This document shows, one piece after another, positions 1 through 8,806 of a stretch of 28,506 nt of DNA. How positions within the stretch are numbered: position 1 is the stretch's first letter; every line of letters starts with the position of its first letter. This DNA comes from Lachnospiraceae bacterium (GTDB lineage: Bacteria > Bacillota > Clostridia > Lachnospirales > Lachnospiraceae), in the NCBI GenBank assembly GCA_902362715.1, contig CABIXN010000006.1, positions 27,090 to 55,595 of the forward strand. Direction: 5' to 3'. The position numbers and the translations under genes were made by a program. The notes under the pieces were generated by a model, which searched no databases, was not told the DNA's origin, and saw only the letters and a list, made by a program, of their open reading frames with translations.

Positions 1-233
1 ACGCCTTTGTCCCCCGCCAGCAGATTGCTTCCGTTTCCGATTACCAGATATTTCTGTTCCCGGACCCGGCAGAGCTTCACCACCTCTTTGATCTGATGGA
101 TATCAGGTGTAAGAAATAATTCGGCGGGGCCGCCGGTGCGAAACGTGGTATGGCGCCACATAGGTTCTTCTTTTAAAACCTGCTCCCCCCCGATTAATTT
201 ACATAATTCATTATAAAAATCCTGATTCAACAT
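1..233 (-). CDS. murB: UDP-N-acetylenolpyruvoylglucosamine reductase, 5' part only
   Basis: MurB is the FAD- and NADPH-dependent cytosolic enzyme that reduces UDP-GlcNAc-enolpyruvate to UDP-MurNAc, the second committed step of peptidoglycan synthesis. Only the first 77 residues are present; the rest lies beyond the left edge. The visible part has the family hallmarks HTTFRTGGPAE (about residues 28-38), which opens the FAD-binding domain, and GNGSNLLAGDKG near residue 67. It is the last visible gene of the ftsH-uvrC-hprK-M18-murB run, 17 nt after the aminopeptidase stop. The start is slightly uncertain. AGGAGG lies only 2 nt before the ATG at 231-233, while the next codon, TTG at 228-230, would have a 5-nt spacing. 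The murB-rapZ-whiA order known near hprK in Bacillota suggests what may follow outside the window. Confidence 0.93.
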   Translation of the reverse strand, partial: MLNQDFYNELCKLIGGEQVLKEEPMWRHTTFRTGGPAELFLTPDIHQIKEVVKLCRVREQKYLVIGNGSNLLAGDKG

Positions 234-250
234 ATCCTCCTGTCTGATTG

Positions 251-1639
251 CTAGTTCTGTTTCAGAAAGGCCAAATAACAGCATTTCGCTTCATATAAAT
301 CTACCTTGCTGATAATCTCCCAGGGAGCATGCATATTAAGAACTGCTACTCCGCTGTCAATCACCTGCATATTATAATTACCTAAAATATACGCGATGGT
401 TCCTCCCCCGCCCTGGTCAACTTTTCCCAGTTCAGAAGTCTGAAAGTACACATTGTTTTCATCCATCACCCGGCGGATTTGTGCCATATATTCTGCACTT
501 GCATCATTAGAGCCTGATTTCCCTCTGGCTCCCGTATACTTATTAAATACAACGCCCCTGCCAAAATATGCTGCATTTTTCTTTTCCATGACACTGGGGT
601 AGTTGGGGTCATATGCTGCGCTTACATCCGAAGAGAGAGCTGCAGAATTTTCAAGAGCTCTTCTTAAATCAAGCTCTGTATATGCGCCGCAGGCATTCAT
701 CACTTCCGCCGTTATATTTTCAAAAAATCTAGACTGCATTCCGGTAGCCCCCACACTGCCGATTTCTTCCTTATCTACCAGCAGGCAGACACTGGTTTTT
801 TCCGGAATATCTACCTCCAGCATTGCCGCAAACGAAGGGTATGCACATACCCTGTCATCATGGCCGTATCCCATAATCATGCTGTTATCCAGTCCGTAAT
901 TTCTGGCCCCGCCAGCGGGAACAATTTCAATTTCCGCAGAGAGAAAATCCTCTTCTTCTATCTGATACTGCTCTTTTAGTATGGAGAGAATATTTGCTTT
1001 TACTTTTTCCTTTGTTTCTTTATCTGCTTCTTTTAAAGGCATACTTCCGATAAGGACATCCATATCTTCGCCTTCAATCACTTTTGCAGCCTTTTTCTCA
1101 AGCTGAGTTCCCGCCAGATGAATCAGCAGGTCGCTGACGCCAAATACCGGATCCTCAGGCTTTTCTCCAATATTAATATTTACCGACGTACCGTCTTTTC
1201 TTACAACAACTCCATGGATGGCAAGAGGCAGCGTCACCCACTGATACTTTTTCACGCCGCCGTAATAATGTGTATCAAGCAGCACAAGATCTGTATCTTC
1301 ATACATAGGATTCTGTTTCAAATCCAAACGTGGGGAATCAATATGGGCCCCTAATATATACATGCCCTCCTTCACAGGCTGTCTGCCAATGATATACAGG
1401 GCCATAGATTTTCCTTTATTATCCGCATAAACCCGGTCTCCGGGTTTTAAAGTTCTGTTCTCTTTCAGCACTGTTTTGATATCAACAAACCCTGCTTCCT
1501 CTGCCTGCTTTACGATTTCAGTTACACATTCCCTCTCTGTCTTGCAGTCCGATATAAAGGTTCTGTATTTTTCCGCAAAAGCAAACACTTCTGCAAGTTC
1601 TTCCTTGGAATATTTCTTCCAGGCATTTTTTCTTTCCAT
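251..1639 (-). CDS. M18 family zinc aminopeptidase
   Basis: A 462-residue cytosolic metallo-aminopeptidase of the M18 family (aspartyl aminopeptidase and yeast aminopeptidase I relatives), which removes N-terminal residues from peptides using two metal ions. The metal-ligand motifs are all visible: H99 in GAHIDSPRLD, D261 in GYGHDDRV, E291/E292 in DKEEIGS, D338 in SSDVSAAYDP and H437 in NMHAPWE. The glycine-rich KVDQGGGGTIA segment (about 406-416) is also typical. The length is normal for the family, and there is no signal peptide. The ATG at 1637-1639 follows AAGGAA by about 9 nt. The gene begins 24 nt after the hprK stop and precedes murB, so it is probably co-transcribed with both. The exact substrate preference (acidic or broad) cannot be read from sequence, so no gene symbol is given. 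Confidence 0.93.
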   Translation of the reverse strand: MERKNAWKKYSKEELAEVFAFAEKYRTFISDCKTERECVTEIVKQAEEAGFVDIKTVLKENRTLKPGDRVYADNKGKSMALYIIGRQPVKEGMYILGAHIDSPRLDLKQNPMYEDTDLVLLDTHYYGGVKKYQWVTLPLAIHGVVVRKDGTSVNINIGEKPEDPVFGVSDLLIHLAGTQLEKKAAKVIEGEDMDVLIGSMPLKEADKETKEKVKANILSILKEQYQIEEEDFLSAEIEIVPAGGARNYGLDNSMIMGYGHDDRVCAYPSFAAMLEVDIPEKTSVCLLVDKEEIGSVGATGMQSRFFENITAEVMNACGAYTELDLRRALENSAALSSDVSAAYDPNYPSVMEKKNAAYFGRGVVFNKYTGARGKSGSNDASAEYMAQIRRVMDENNVYFQTSELGKVDQGGGGTIAYILGNYNMQVIDSGVAVLNMHAPWEIISKVDLYEAKCCYLAFLKQN

Positions 1640-1663
1640 AACAACAGGTTCCTTTCTGTTTCC

Positions 1664-2599
1664 TTAATCCATATTTTTTCCATTTGCAAGATTCTCCTGC
1701 ACTCTGCGGTACAGCTCATGAGCCGCATTATATCCCATCTTCTTCTGTCTGTGATTAACAGCTGCCGCCTCGCAGATTACTGCCAGATTACGGCCCGGAC
1801 GGATGGGAATGGAGTGACAGACAATTTTATTTCCAAGAATCTCCGTATATTCTTCTTCCAGTCCCAGACGATCATACTCTTTTTCTTTTTTCCAGTCTTC
1901 CAGTTTAATCACCAGATCAATGTTTTGCTTCTCTTTTACACATTCCACACCAAACAATGTCTTTACATCAATAATTCCGATTCCCCGGAGTTCTATAAAA
2001 TATCTTGTAATATCAGGAGAAGTCCCGGTAAGGGTATTGTCATTGATTTTGCGGATCTCTACCACATCATCCGTAACTAAACGATGGCCCCGGCGGATTA
2101 ACTCCAGCGCAGCTTCACTCTTTCCGATGCCGCTCTCTCCCATAATCAGGAGCCCTTCACCGTAAACATCCACCAGCACACCGTGAATGGAAATACAAGG
2201 AGCCAGATCCCGGTTTAATCTGTATATAATTTCCGAAGTAAAATTAGATGTGGCATTTGGGGTCCCCAGCACCGGAATGCCGTTTTCTGCGGCAATCTTT
2301 AAAAATTCCTCTTCCGGCTGGAAACTCTTACAGAAAACAACGCAGGGAACATCATAGCTTAAAAACTGATGATAAATTTCATGACGCCGTTTTGGCTCTA
2401 AGTGCTCCAGATACGTATATTCCACCGTGCCGATAATCTGAAGCCGTTCCTGTTCAAAGTGTTCAAAAAATCCTGTCATCTGAAGCGCCGGCCGGTTAAT
2501 ATCCGGCAGGGTAATAAAACGTGCGGACAAATCCACACACGGTGTATAATTTTTCAGTTCCATTCGTTCTGCTATTTTCTGTACGCTTACTCCCTGCAT
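1664..2599 (-). CDS. hprK: HPr kinase/phosphorylase
   Basis: A 311-residue bifunctional enzyme that phosphorylates HPr of the sugar phosphotransferase system on Ser46 and also dephosphorylates it. It is the sensor that feeds CcpA-mediated carbon catabolite repression in Bacillota. The N-terminal domain spans about residues 1-130. The catalytic domain has H139 in HGVLVDVYG, the P-loop GESGIGKS (154-161), the TDDVVE segment (176-181) and the family signature ELRGIGIIDV (203-212). The C-terminal basic region RPGRNLAVICEAAA fits the K3 loop and hexamer-forming helices. The length is standard. The start is well supported: GGAGG lies 7 nt before the ATG. A 114-nt gap separates it from uvrC and contains an extended -10 promoter, so hprK may be transcribed both with the ftsH-uvrC unit and independently. 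Confidence 0.97.
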   Translation of the reverse strand: MQGVSVQKIAERMELKNYTPCVDLSARFITLPDINRPALQMTGFFEHFEQERLQIIGTVEYTYLEHLEPKRRHEIYHQFLSYDVPCVVFCKSFQPEEEFLKIAAENGIPVLGTPNATSNFTSEIIYRLNRDLAPCISIHGVLVDVYGEGLLIMGESGIGKSEAALELIRRGHRLVTDDVVEIRKINDNTLTGTSPDITRYFIELRGIGIIDVKTLFGVECVKEKQNIDLVIKLEDWKKEKEYDRLGLEEEYTEILGNKIVCHSIPIRPGRNLAVICEAAAVNHRQKKMGYNAAHELYRRVQENLANGKNMD

Positions 2600-2663
2600 A
2601 TGATTCCCTCCACATTCTTATAGTGTTCGTTTTCTTCCTTCTCTATCATACTATTTTTATCCA

Positions 2664-2672
2664 ATTATATCA
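2664..2672 (-). promoter_or_regulatory. Extended -10 promoter for hprK
   Basis: Read on the minus strand this is TGATATAAT, a perfect extended -10 (TG-N-TATAAT) about 65 nt before the hprK start. The -35 position is poor, as is usual for extended -10 promoters. It lies in the 114-nt uvrC-hprK gap, just downstream of a 6-bp CCGCAG/CTGCGG hairpin (2687-2705) that has no U-run and so is not a convincing terminator. The promoter is inferred from sequence alone. Confidence 0.5.
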
Positions 2673-2713
2673 TTTTTTCAGCTTTGCCGCAGTGCAATTC
2701 TGCGGGAAGTCTT

Positions 2714-4603
2714 TTACTTTGCAGACAATTCCCCCGGCATTTTTATAACGTGGAAAAAATCATATACCGCTCTGGCAGCCTTTTGATTCATTTCCGGTAT
2801 TTCCAAAAGCTGCTGGATTTCAGCCTGACGTATGGCATCCAATGACTGAAAACTGCGCATCAGCGCCTTTCTTCTGGCCGGTCCAATGCCCGGAATATCA
2901 TCCAGCACAGAATGCACCTGCTCCTTACTTCTCAAAGAACGATGATATTCAATGGCAAATCTGTGGGCTTCATCCTGGATTCTTGTAATCAGTTTAAATC
3001 CCTCACTGCTTTTATCTATGGGAATTTCTCTGTTTTCAAAGTACAGTCCACGAGTCCGGTGGAAATCATCTTTTACCATTCCACAGACCGGAATCGTAAG
3101 TTTTAGCTCATCTAACACTTTCAGTGCAATATTTACCTGGCCTTTTCCGCCGTCCATTAAAATTAAATCCGGGAATTTTGTAAAGCTCCCAAACTTTTCT
3201 TCCACATCCTTTTCCCTAAGCTGCTTTTGTTCAGACAGTCCATGGGTAAATCTGCGGGTGAGCACCTCATGCATAGATGCGTAATCGTCAGGCCCTGTTA
3301 CCGTTTTTAGCTTAAACCGCCGGTAATCACTTCTGCATGGTTTCCCCTTTTCATAAACAACCATAGAACCCACGGATTCAAACCCATTGGTATTGGAAAT
3401 ATCAAAAGCTTCCATCCGCCGGACATCGGAAAGCCCCAGCAAAGATGCAATCTCCTTTGCCGCACCGATGGTTCTGCCTTCCTCCCGCCGGATCTTTTCC
3501 CGGTCCTGATTTAGTACCAGTCTGGCATTCTGGGCAGCCAGCTCCACAAGCTTTTCTCTGGAGCCTTTCCTTGGCACTCTGATGTAAACTTTCTGGCCTC
3601 TTCGCTGCGTGAGCCATTCCGCTATAATTTCTTCCTCCTCAATCAGACAGGGAAGGATAATTTCTTTCGGTATAAAAGGCGTTCCGGCGTAATACTGTTT
3701 CAGAAAAGTCCCAAGAATCTGCTCCTTTGTATCCTCATTGGCAATGGTTACATGAAAATGCTCCCGGCCAATGAGACGTCCATCTCTTACAAAAAACACC
3801 TGCACAACCGCATCCCTCTCATCCATAGCCAGGGCCAGCACATCTCTATCTTCACCGTCAGAACTTGTGATTTTCTGCTTCTGGGCTACCGCCTTTACAC
3901 TGTTTAAAAGCTCCCGGTATTCAATTGCTTTTTCAAATTCCATATCTTCGGAAGCCTTCTGCATTTTTTCTTCCAGCATTTTAATTACCGGCTGATAATT
4001 GCCGTTTAAGAAACTGACTGCCTGCCGGATGCGCTCCTGATAATCTTCCGGAGTTATGTATCCCTGACAGGGAGCCATACACTGGTGGATATGATAATTC
4101 AGACAGGGGCGTTCTTTTTTGATATCCCTGGGCAGAGAACGGCTGCAGGTTCTTAAACAATACAGCTTGCACAGCAGTTCAATCGTATCCTTCACCGCGC
4201 CCGCACTTGTATATGGTCCAAAATATCTGGACTTATCTTTTTTCATCGTACGTGAAAAGAGGACCCTGGGGTAAGTTTCCCCCAGAGTCACCTTAATATA
4301 CGGATATGTTTTATCGTCCTTTAACATAGTATTATATTTGGGACGATGTTCTTTTATCAGATTGCATTCCAGCACCAGGGCTTCCAGCTCGGAATCGGTG
4401 ATAATATACTCAAAATAGCTCACTTGTGTTACCATCTTCTCGATCTTCGGCCCCTTATTTCTGCTGGACTGAAAATACTGACGGACACGGTTCTTTAAGC
4501 TTACCGCCTTTCCCACATATATGATGGCATCTTTGCTGTCATGCATAATATATACCCCGGGCCTGCCGGGAAGTTTTTTTAATTCTTCCTGAATATCAAA
4601 CAT
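2714..4603 (-). CDS. uvrC: Excinuclease ABC subunit C
   Basis: UvrC makes both incisions around a bulky DNA lesion after UvrA/UvrB recognition in nucleotide excision repair. The 629-residue protein has all expected parts in order. The N-terminal GIY-YIG nuclease domain (about 12-92) includes PGVYIMHD and IIYVGKA and performs the 3' incision. A UVR domain near residues 206-240 contacts UvrB. The RNase H-like endonuclease domain, with AFDISNTNG and [10 protein letters not shown], performs the 5' incision. A C-terminal helix-hairpin-helix pair ([14 protein letters not shown] and following) binds DNA. The ATG is one nucleotide after the ftsH stop (TAA-C-ATG), and GAGG lies well upstream inside ftsH, so translational coupling to ftsH is likely. 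uvrC next to hprK is a familiar Bacillota arrangement. Confidence 0.97.
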   Translation of the reverse strand: MFDIQEELKKLPGRPGVYIMHDSKDAIIYVGKAVSLKNRVRQYFQSSRNKGPKIEKMVTQVSYFEYIITDSELEALVLECNLIKEHRPKYNTMLKDDKTYPYIKVTLGETYPRVLFSRTMKKDKSRYFGPYTSAGAVKDTIELLCKLYCLRTCSRSLPRDIKKERPCLNYHIHQCMAPCQGYITPEDYQERIRQAVSFLNGNYQPVIKMLEEKMQKASEDMEFEKAIEYRELLNSVKAVAQKQKITSSDGEDRDVLALAMDERDAVVQVFFVRDGRLIGREHFHVTIANEDTKEQILGTFLKQYYAGTPFIPKEIILPCLIEEEEIIAEWLTQRRGQKVYIRVPRKGSREKLVELAAQNARLVLNQDREKIRREEGRTIGAAKEIASLLGLSDVRRMEAFDISNTNGFESVGSMVVYEKGKPCRSDYRRFKLKTVTGPDDYASMHEVLTRRFTHGLSEQKQLREKDVEEKFGSFTKFPDLILMDGGKGQVNIALKVLDELKLTIPVCGMVKDDFHRTRGLYFENREIPIDKSSEGFKLITRIQDEAHRFAIEYHRSLRSKEQVHSVLDDIPGIGPARRKALMRSFQSLDAIRQAEIQQLLEIPEMNQKAARAVYDFFHVIKMPGELSAK

Positions 4604-4604
4604 G

Positions 4605-6674
4605 TTATTTCATGTCATCCTCTTCAAATGCTTCTGCAGGAGCAACTACAGGCAGCGGTTCTTCTTCTTTACCGTTATCTTCTGCCTTCTTCTCTGCTTC
4701 ATCCGTCTCGGATGCTTTTGCATACTGACGTTCCGGAACGTTTTCTTTCGTCTCGCTGACGGAATCTTTTACCACATCTTCCGACGGTTCGCCTTTCATT
4801 CTGCGGAAAATATCCATAAACTCTTTTCCGGTAATTGTCTCGTGCTCGTACAGATAATTTGTAATCTCTTCCAGAATATCTCTATTGTCTTTGAGCATCT
4901 GTTTTGCCTGCTCATAGCTTCTCCTGAGAATCCCTTTTACTTCATCATCAATAAGAGCCGCAGTAGCCTCTCCACAGTTCTGAACAGGTCTGCCGTCCAG
5001 ATAACGGCTTTCAATAGATTCCAGTCCCATAAGACCGAACTTCTCGGACATACCAAACTGTGTCACCATAGCTCTTGCGATCTTGGTTGCCTGTTCAATA
5101 TCATTGGCAGCACCTGTTGTTACAGAATCGCAGGTAATCTCTTCTGCCGCGCGGCCCGCCATATAAGAAACAATCCGCGCCTCAAGCTCGGCTTTTGTGT
5201 TGAGGTATTTTTCCTCCTCCGGCGTCTGAAGAGTATATCCAAGGGAGCCCATAGTTCTTGGCACAATTGTAATCTTTTGTACCGGCTCTGAATCCTTCTG
5301 CAGCGCCATAACAAGCGCGTGCCCTACCTCGTGATAAGCAACCAGACGTTTTTCTTTTGGTCCCATCACCCGGTCCTTTTTCTCTTTACCGGCGATTACA
5401 ACCTCAAAGGCTTCAAAAAGATCATTCTGATTAACAGCTCTTCTGCCATGCTTTACCGCATTGATTGCTGCTTCATTAATCATATTGGCCAGATCTGAGC
5501 CCACACACCCTGCAGTTGCAAGAGCGATGGCATCCAGATCAACGGTATCATCCATGAGAACATTTTTAGAATGTACTTTTAACGTCTCAAGTCTTCCTTT
5601 CAGATCCGGCTTATCAACAATAATCCGTCTGTCAAAACGTCCCGGACGCAGCAGCGCCTTATCCAGCACCTCCGGACGGTTGGTAGCCGCCAGAATCAAA
5701 AGACCTTTTGATGTATCAAATCCGTCCATCTCCGCAAGAAGCTGATTTAACGTCTGTTCCCGCTCATCGTTGCCGCCGCCGTAATGAGAGTCACGGCTCT
5801 TGCCGATAGCATCAATCTCATCAATAAAAATAATACACGGCGCCTGTTTCTGAGCTTCTTTAAATAAATCTCTTACACGGGAAGCTCCAAGACCTACAAA
5901 CATTTCTACAAAGTCAGAACCGGCCAGAGAGAAAAACGGAACCTTTGCCTCCCCTGCCACTGCCTTTGCCAGCAGTGTTTTACCAGTACCCGGAGGTCCT
6001 ACAAGCAGAGCTCCTTTGGGAAGCTTTGCACCGATTTCGGTATATTTCTTAGGATTATGAAGAAAATCTACCACTTCCTGAAGAGACTCTTTTGCCTCGT
6101 CCTGACCGGCAACATCTTTAAATGTAACACCGGTAGATTTCTCCACATATACTTTTGCATTGTTTTTGGTAACCCCCATCATGCCGCCGGCTCCGCCGCC
6201 TACTTTCCGCATAACAAAGGAAAATACAAGCCACAAAAGCAGAATTGGAATCAGGAAACTCAAAATACTAGAGATCCATGCATATGTGTTATTGGGAATC
6301 GTGCCGGAAACCTCCACATTCTTTTTCTCCAGGCGTTCTAGCAGCGTCTCGTCTTTTAAGACACCTGTGTGATAGGTAACTTTATAAAAGCCCTGCTGCT
6401 CACTTTCTTTCGGTTCAATCTTGATGACACTTGTACCGATCTCAACCTTTTTCACTTCTCCTTTATCTACTTTTTCCAGAAACTCTGTATATGAAATTTC
6501 CTGGTCTGTATAATTGCTTATCTTATTGCTGACAAAGCTGACAAGCATCAGGAAAATCAGGGTAACCAGAACAAAAATCAGAAGACTCTGTCCGTTTTTT
6601 CCATTCTTTTTATTATTATTGCCTCCCCTGTTTCCATTATCAGGCTGATTTGGATTCATACCATTATTCTCCAT
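4605..6674 (-). CDS. ftsH: ATP-dependent zinc metalloprotease FtsH
   Basis: Membrane-anchored hexameric AAA+ protease that degrades misfolded membrane proteins and short-lived regulators on the cytoplasmic face. It has 689 residues: an Asn/Gly-rich start, TM1 (about 29-49), an extracytoplasmic loop, TM2 (about 131-155), and an AAA domain with Walker A GPPGTGKT (226-233), Walker B IIFIDE (281-286) and arginine-finger region RPGRFDRR (343-350). The zinc site is HEVGH (448-452) followed by the helical protease domain. The C-terminal roughly 50 residues are acidic and low in complexity, as is common. The annotated ATG has no close Shine-Dalgarno sequence. An in-frame ATG five codons later (6657-6659) follows GGAG by 9 nt and could be the true start. 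It heads the operon with uvrC and has its own promoter at 6766-6794. Confidence 0.97.
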   Translation of the reverse strand: MENNGMNPNQPDNGNRGGNNNKKNGKNGQSLLIFVLVTLIFLMLVSFVSNKISNYTDQEISYTEFLEKVDKGEVKKVEIGTSVIKIEPKESEQQGFYKVTYHTGVLKDETLLERLEKKNVEVSGTIPNNTYAWISSILSFLIPILLLWLVFSFVMRKVGGGAGGMMGVTKNNAKVYVEKSTGVTFKDVAGQDEAKESLQEVVDFLHNPKKYTEIGAKLPKGALLVGPPGTGKTLLAKAVAGEAKVPFFSLAGSDFVEMFVGLGASRVRDLFKEAQKQAPCIIFIDEIDAIGKSRDSHYGGGNDEREQTLNQLLAEMDGFDTSKGLLILAATNRPEVLDKALLRPGRFDRRIIVDKPDLKGRLETLKVHSKNVLMDDTVDLDAIALATAGCVGSDLANMINEAAINAVKHGRRAVNQNDLFEAFEVVIAGKEKKDRVMGPKEKRLVAYHEVGHALVMALQKDSEPVQKITIVPRTMGSLGYTLQTPEEEKYLNTKAELEARIVSYMAGRAAEEITCDSVTTGAANDIEQATKIARAMVTQFGMSEKFGLMGLESIESRYLDGRPVQNCGEATAALIDDEVKGILRRSYEQAKQMLKDNRDILEEITNYLYEHETITGKEFMDIFRRMKGEPSEDVVKDSVSETKENVPERQYAKASETDEAEKKAEDNGKEEEPLPVVAPAEAFEEDDMK

Positions 6675-6689
6675 TACTTTTTACTTGCA

Positions 6690-6754
6690 GCAGGAAATCC
6701 TGCGCGTTCCTTTCTCTAATCTGCTGTAAAAGCCAGGCTGATGACTATATCAGC
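6690..6754 (-). promoter_or_regulatory. ftsH 5' leader with two hairpins
   Basis: If transcription starts about 7 nt after the -10 box, the ftsH leader is roughly 85 nt long. It holds two perfect dyads. GCTGAT/ATCAGC (6737-6742 and 6749-6754) sits at the 5' end. GCAGGA/TCCTGC (6690-6703) sits between a GAAAGGAA purine run and the annotated ATG. An alternative pairing of CAGCAG with CTGCTG would enclose the purine run. Roles in mRNA stability or translation control are inference. Confidence 0.35.
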
Positions 6755-6765
6755 AATTACCATAC

Positions 6766-6794
6766 ATTATATGTTTATTCAAATCATAAATCAA
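6766..6794 (-). promoter_or_regulatory. ftsH promoter
   Basis: Minus-strand -35 TTGATT (6789-6794) and -10 TATAAT (6766-6771) are separated by exactly 17 nt, a strong vegetative-type promoter. A/T-rich direct repeats of the form TTTAGAAAAA lie just upstream (about 6817-6843) and could act as an UP-like element. Confidence 0.7.
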
Positions 6795-6840
6795 TACGGA
6801 GTTCGTGAACTTTTCTTGATTTTTCTAAAGTTTTTCTAAA

Positions 6841-6930
6841 TTAGCAGTCCCCTGACAGACAATGTTTTGCCGCGTTGGGACCCATGATTTTTGTCTGCAT
6901 TTTTGCATCTGTTTTTGCTTCCTTTTTCAT
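6841..6930 (-). CDS. Possible 29-residue ORF between pyrG and ftsH (doubtful)
   Basis: An ATG-initiated frame of 29 codons ends with the residues GPNAAKHCLSGDC. It is rich in Lys and Ala at the start and has two Cys near the end. The frame is open further upstream to a TGA near 7003, which is unusually long for this AT-rich stretch. Against it, no Shine-Dalgarno sequence precedes the ATG, no promoter is evident, and it lies upstream of the ftsH promoter. A 7-bp plus-strand dyad, CAGACAA/TTGTCTG (6856-6862 and 6891-6897), overlaps it, so the region might instead encode RNA structure. I do not recognise the peptide. It could be a remnant of a longer gene or a chance frame. Confidence 0.2.
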   Translation of the reverse strand: MKKEAKTDAKMQTKIMGPNAAKHCLSGDC

Positions 6931-7033
6931 TCTATGCAATATCTTTAGCTCTATCCAAGGATGATTCTGGTTAAATACTTTTTGGATTTTAAAGTTTTTT
7001 CAGAAACAGGTGGATTATTTTTCGACAAGGTTG

Positions 7034-7039
7034 TATAAT
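7034..7039 (+). promoter_or_regulatory. pyrG promoter -10 box
   Basis: A consensus TATAAT lies 56 nt before the pyrG ATG. The -35 position at the usual 16-18 nt spacing is poor (around TGGATT at 7011-7016). The predicted start region lacks the GGG tract used for CTP-sensed reiterative transcription in Bacillus pyrG, and no attenuator hairpin lies in the short leader. Confidence 0.5.
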
Positions 7040-7095
7040 ATCTTAGTTATATTGATTTTCAGAAATTCTATTACATAAATCGAGGAGGAAAACGA

Positions 7096-8700
7096 ATGGC
7101 TGTAAAATATGTGTTTGTCACCGGTGGTGTTGTTTCCGGACTTGGAAAGGGAATCACCGCAGCATCATTAGGCCGTCTGTTAAAAGCACGGGGATACAAA
7201 GTTACCATGCAGAAATTTGATCCGTATATTAATATTGATCCTGGTACCATGAATCCAATTCAGCACGGCGAAGTATTTGTTACAGATGACGGAGCAGAAA
7301 CAGATCTTGACCTTGGTCACTATGAACGTTTCATTGACGAAAGCTTAAGCAAAAACTCAAACGTTACAACCGGAAAGGTTTACTGGACAGTACTCCAAAA
7401 AGAGCGCCGGGGAGATTACGGCGGAGGCACCGTTCAGGTCATCCCCCATATTACAAACGAAATCAAAAGCAGATTCTACCGTAATTTTACATCGGAAGAT
7501 ACACATATTGCGATCATTGAAGTAGGCGGCACAGTGGGTGATATTGAAAGCCAGCCGTTTTTGGAGGCAATCCGTCAGTTTCAGCATGAAATCGGACACG
7601 ACAATGCCATTTTAATCCATGTAACACTGATCCCTTATATTTCCGCCTCCGGGGAATTAAAAACCAAGCCTACCCAGGCCAGCGTAAAAGAGCTGCAGGG
7701 AATGGGCATTCAGCCGGATGTCATTGTCTGCCGTACAGAGCATCCGCTGGATCAGGATTTAAAAGACAAAATTGCACTGTTTTGTAATGTCCCCAACAAC
7801 CACGTCCTTCAAAATCTGGATGTGGAATACCTATATGAAGCACCGCTGGCAATGGAAGAAGAACAGCTGGCTCATGTAGCCTGCGAATCTTTGAAGCTGG
7901 AATGTCCGGAGCCTGATTTAACAGACTGGAAGGATATGGTTGACGCCCTCCGCCATCCGGATAAAGAAGTTGAAATTGCCCTTGTAGGAAAATATATTCA
8001 GCTTCATGACGCTTACATCTCTGTTGTAGAGGCATTAAAACACGGCGGAATTTCCCAGCATGCCACTGTAAATATTAAATGGGTGGATTCCGAACTGCTG
8101 AACGCTGAAAATGCCAAGGAAATCCTTGGAAATGTTCAGGGTATTCTTGTACCGGGAGGATTCGGAGACCGGGGAATTGACGGAAAACTCTGCGCCATTC
8201 ATTATGCCCGTGTAAATAATATTCCATTTCTGGGACTTTGTCTTGGAATGCAGCTTTCCATTGTGGAATTTGCAAGAAATGTCTGCGGCATGAACGATGC
8301 ACACAGTATCGAACTAGATCCCAATACAACGCATCCGGTTATTGCTCTGATGCCTGACCAGGATGGAGTAGAAGACATCGGGGGCACACTCCGGCTTGGC
8401 TCCTATCCATGTCTTCTCAGCAAAAATTCTAAGGCAGCAGAATTATACAAAGCGGAAACAATTCATGAGAGACACCGCCACCGGTATGAAGTCAACAATG
8501 ATTATCGTACGGCCCTTACCGATGCCGGCATGATACTGTCAGGTCTTTCACCGGACGGAAGAATCGTCGAAATGATCGAGCTTTCAGATCACCCGTGGTT
8601 TTTGGCTACCCAGGCACACCCGGAGTTTAAGTCAAGACCAAACAGACCGCATCCTTTGTTTAGCGGATTTATTGAAGCTGCTATTAAAAACAAAAAATAA
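7096..8700 (+). CDS. pyrG: CTP synthase
   Basis: Cytosolic enzyme that aminates UTP to CTP using ATP and glutamine, the last step of de novo pyrimidine nucleotide synthesis. The 534-residue protein has the two standard domains. The N-terminal synthetase (1-about 270) has the P-loop [11 protein letters not shown] (10-20) and conserved [14 protein letters not shown]. The C-terminal class I glutamine amidotransferase has nucleophile C382 in LGLCLGMQ and partners H508 and E510 in AHPE. The length is normal. The ATG follows GAGGAGG by 7 nt, a very strong ribosome site. It stands alone on the plus strand, divergent from ftsH and convergent with pabB. UTP/CTP feedback and GTP activation are family knowledge and not visible here. 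Confidence 0.98.
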   Translation: MAVKYVFVTGGVVSGLGKGITAASLGRLLKARGYKVTMQKFDPYINIDPGTMNPIQHGEVFVTDDGAETDLDLGHYERFIDESLSKNSNVTTGKVYWTVLQKERRGDYGGGTVQVIPHITNEIKSRFYRNFTSEDTHIAIIEVGGTVGDIESQPFLEAIRQFQHEIGHDNAILIHVTLIPYISASGELKTKPTQASVKELQGMGIQPDVIVCRTEHPLDQDLKDKIALFCNVPNNHVLQNLDVEYLYEAPLAMEEEQLAHVACESLKLECPEPDLTDWKDMVDALRHPDKEVEIALVGKYIQLHDAYISVVEALKHGGISQHATVNIKWVDSELLNAENAKEILGNVQGILVPGGFGDRGIDGKLCAIHYARVNNIPFLGLCLGMQLSIVEFARNVCGMNDAHSIELDPNTTHPVIALMPDQDGVEDIGGTLRLGSYPCLLSKNSKAAELYKAETIHERHRHRYEVNNDYRTALTDAGMILSGLSPDGRIVEMIELSDHPWFLATQAHPEFKSRPNRPHPLFSGFIEAAIKNKK

Positions 8701-8707
8701 TGTGCAA

Positions 8708-8783
8708 AGCGTATGTACTTTGGACCGTTTTCGGAAACTTTCCGTTCTGAAATCAGTTCAAAATACATACGCTCTTTTATTTC
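8708..8783. terminator. Long shared hairpin between convergent pyrG and pabB
   Basis: Arms AGCGTATGTA (8708-8717) and TACATACGCT (8764-8773) pair perfectly and extend inward imperfectly. A second nested hairpin, CGGAA/TTCCG, sits in the loop. The plus-strand tail CTTTTATTTCT is U-rich. On the minus side the sequence beyond the hairpin is also T-rich, inside the end of pyrG. It probably terminates pyrG and may act in both directions. Confidence 0.7.
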
Positions 8784-8806
8784 TCAGCTGCACCGTGGAG
8801 AATAAA

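Larger units (their letters stand above)
6675..7095. other. 421-bp divergent intergenic region ftsH/pyrG
   Basis: The region contains the ftsH leader and promoter on the left, a doubtful short minus-strand ORF in the middle and the pyrG promoter and ribosome site on the right. A short dyad GTTC-GT-GAAC at 6801-6810 lies just upstream of the ftsH -35. No tRNA, riboswitch or G-run start site for CTP-sensitive control was recognised. Confidence 0.6.

Noticed and set aside
2687..2705. CCGCAG/CTGCGG hairpin after uvrC as an intrinsic terminator
   Set aside because: The stem is only 6 bp and is followed on the minus strand by CAAAGCTG, not a T-run.
4602..5291. A 229-codon plus-strand reading frame opposite the end of ftsH
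   Set aside because: It lies wholly antisense to well-conserved ftsH coding sequence, lacks a recognisable domain, and is rich in Phe, Cys, Leu and Arg as expected of a shadow frame.
6801..6810. GTTC-GT-GAAC dyad near the ftsH promoter as a LexA (SOS) box
   Set aside because: The Bacillus-type box is CGAAC-N4-GTTCG; here the half-sites are in the opposite order with a 2-nt spacer, so it does not fit.
7034..7095. CTP-sensitive attenuation of pyrG as in Bacillus subtilis
   Set aside because: The predicted start region has no GGG tract and the short leader has no terminator hairpin.
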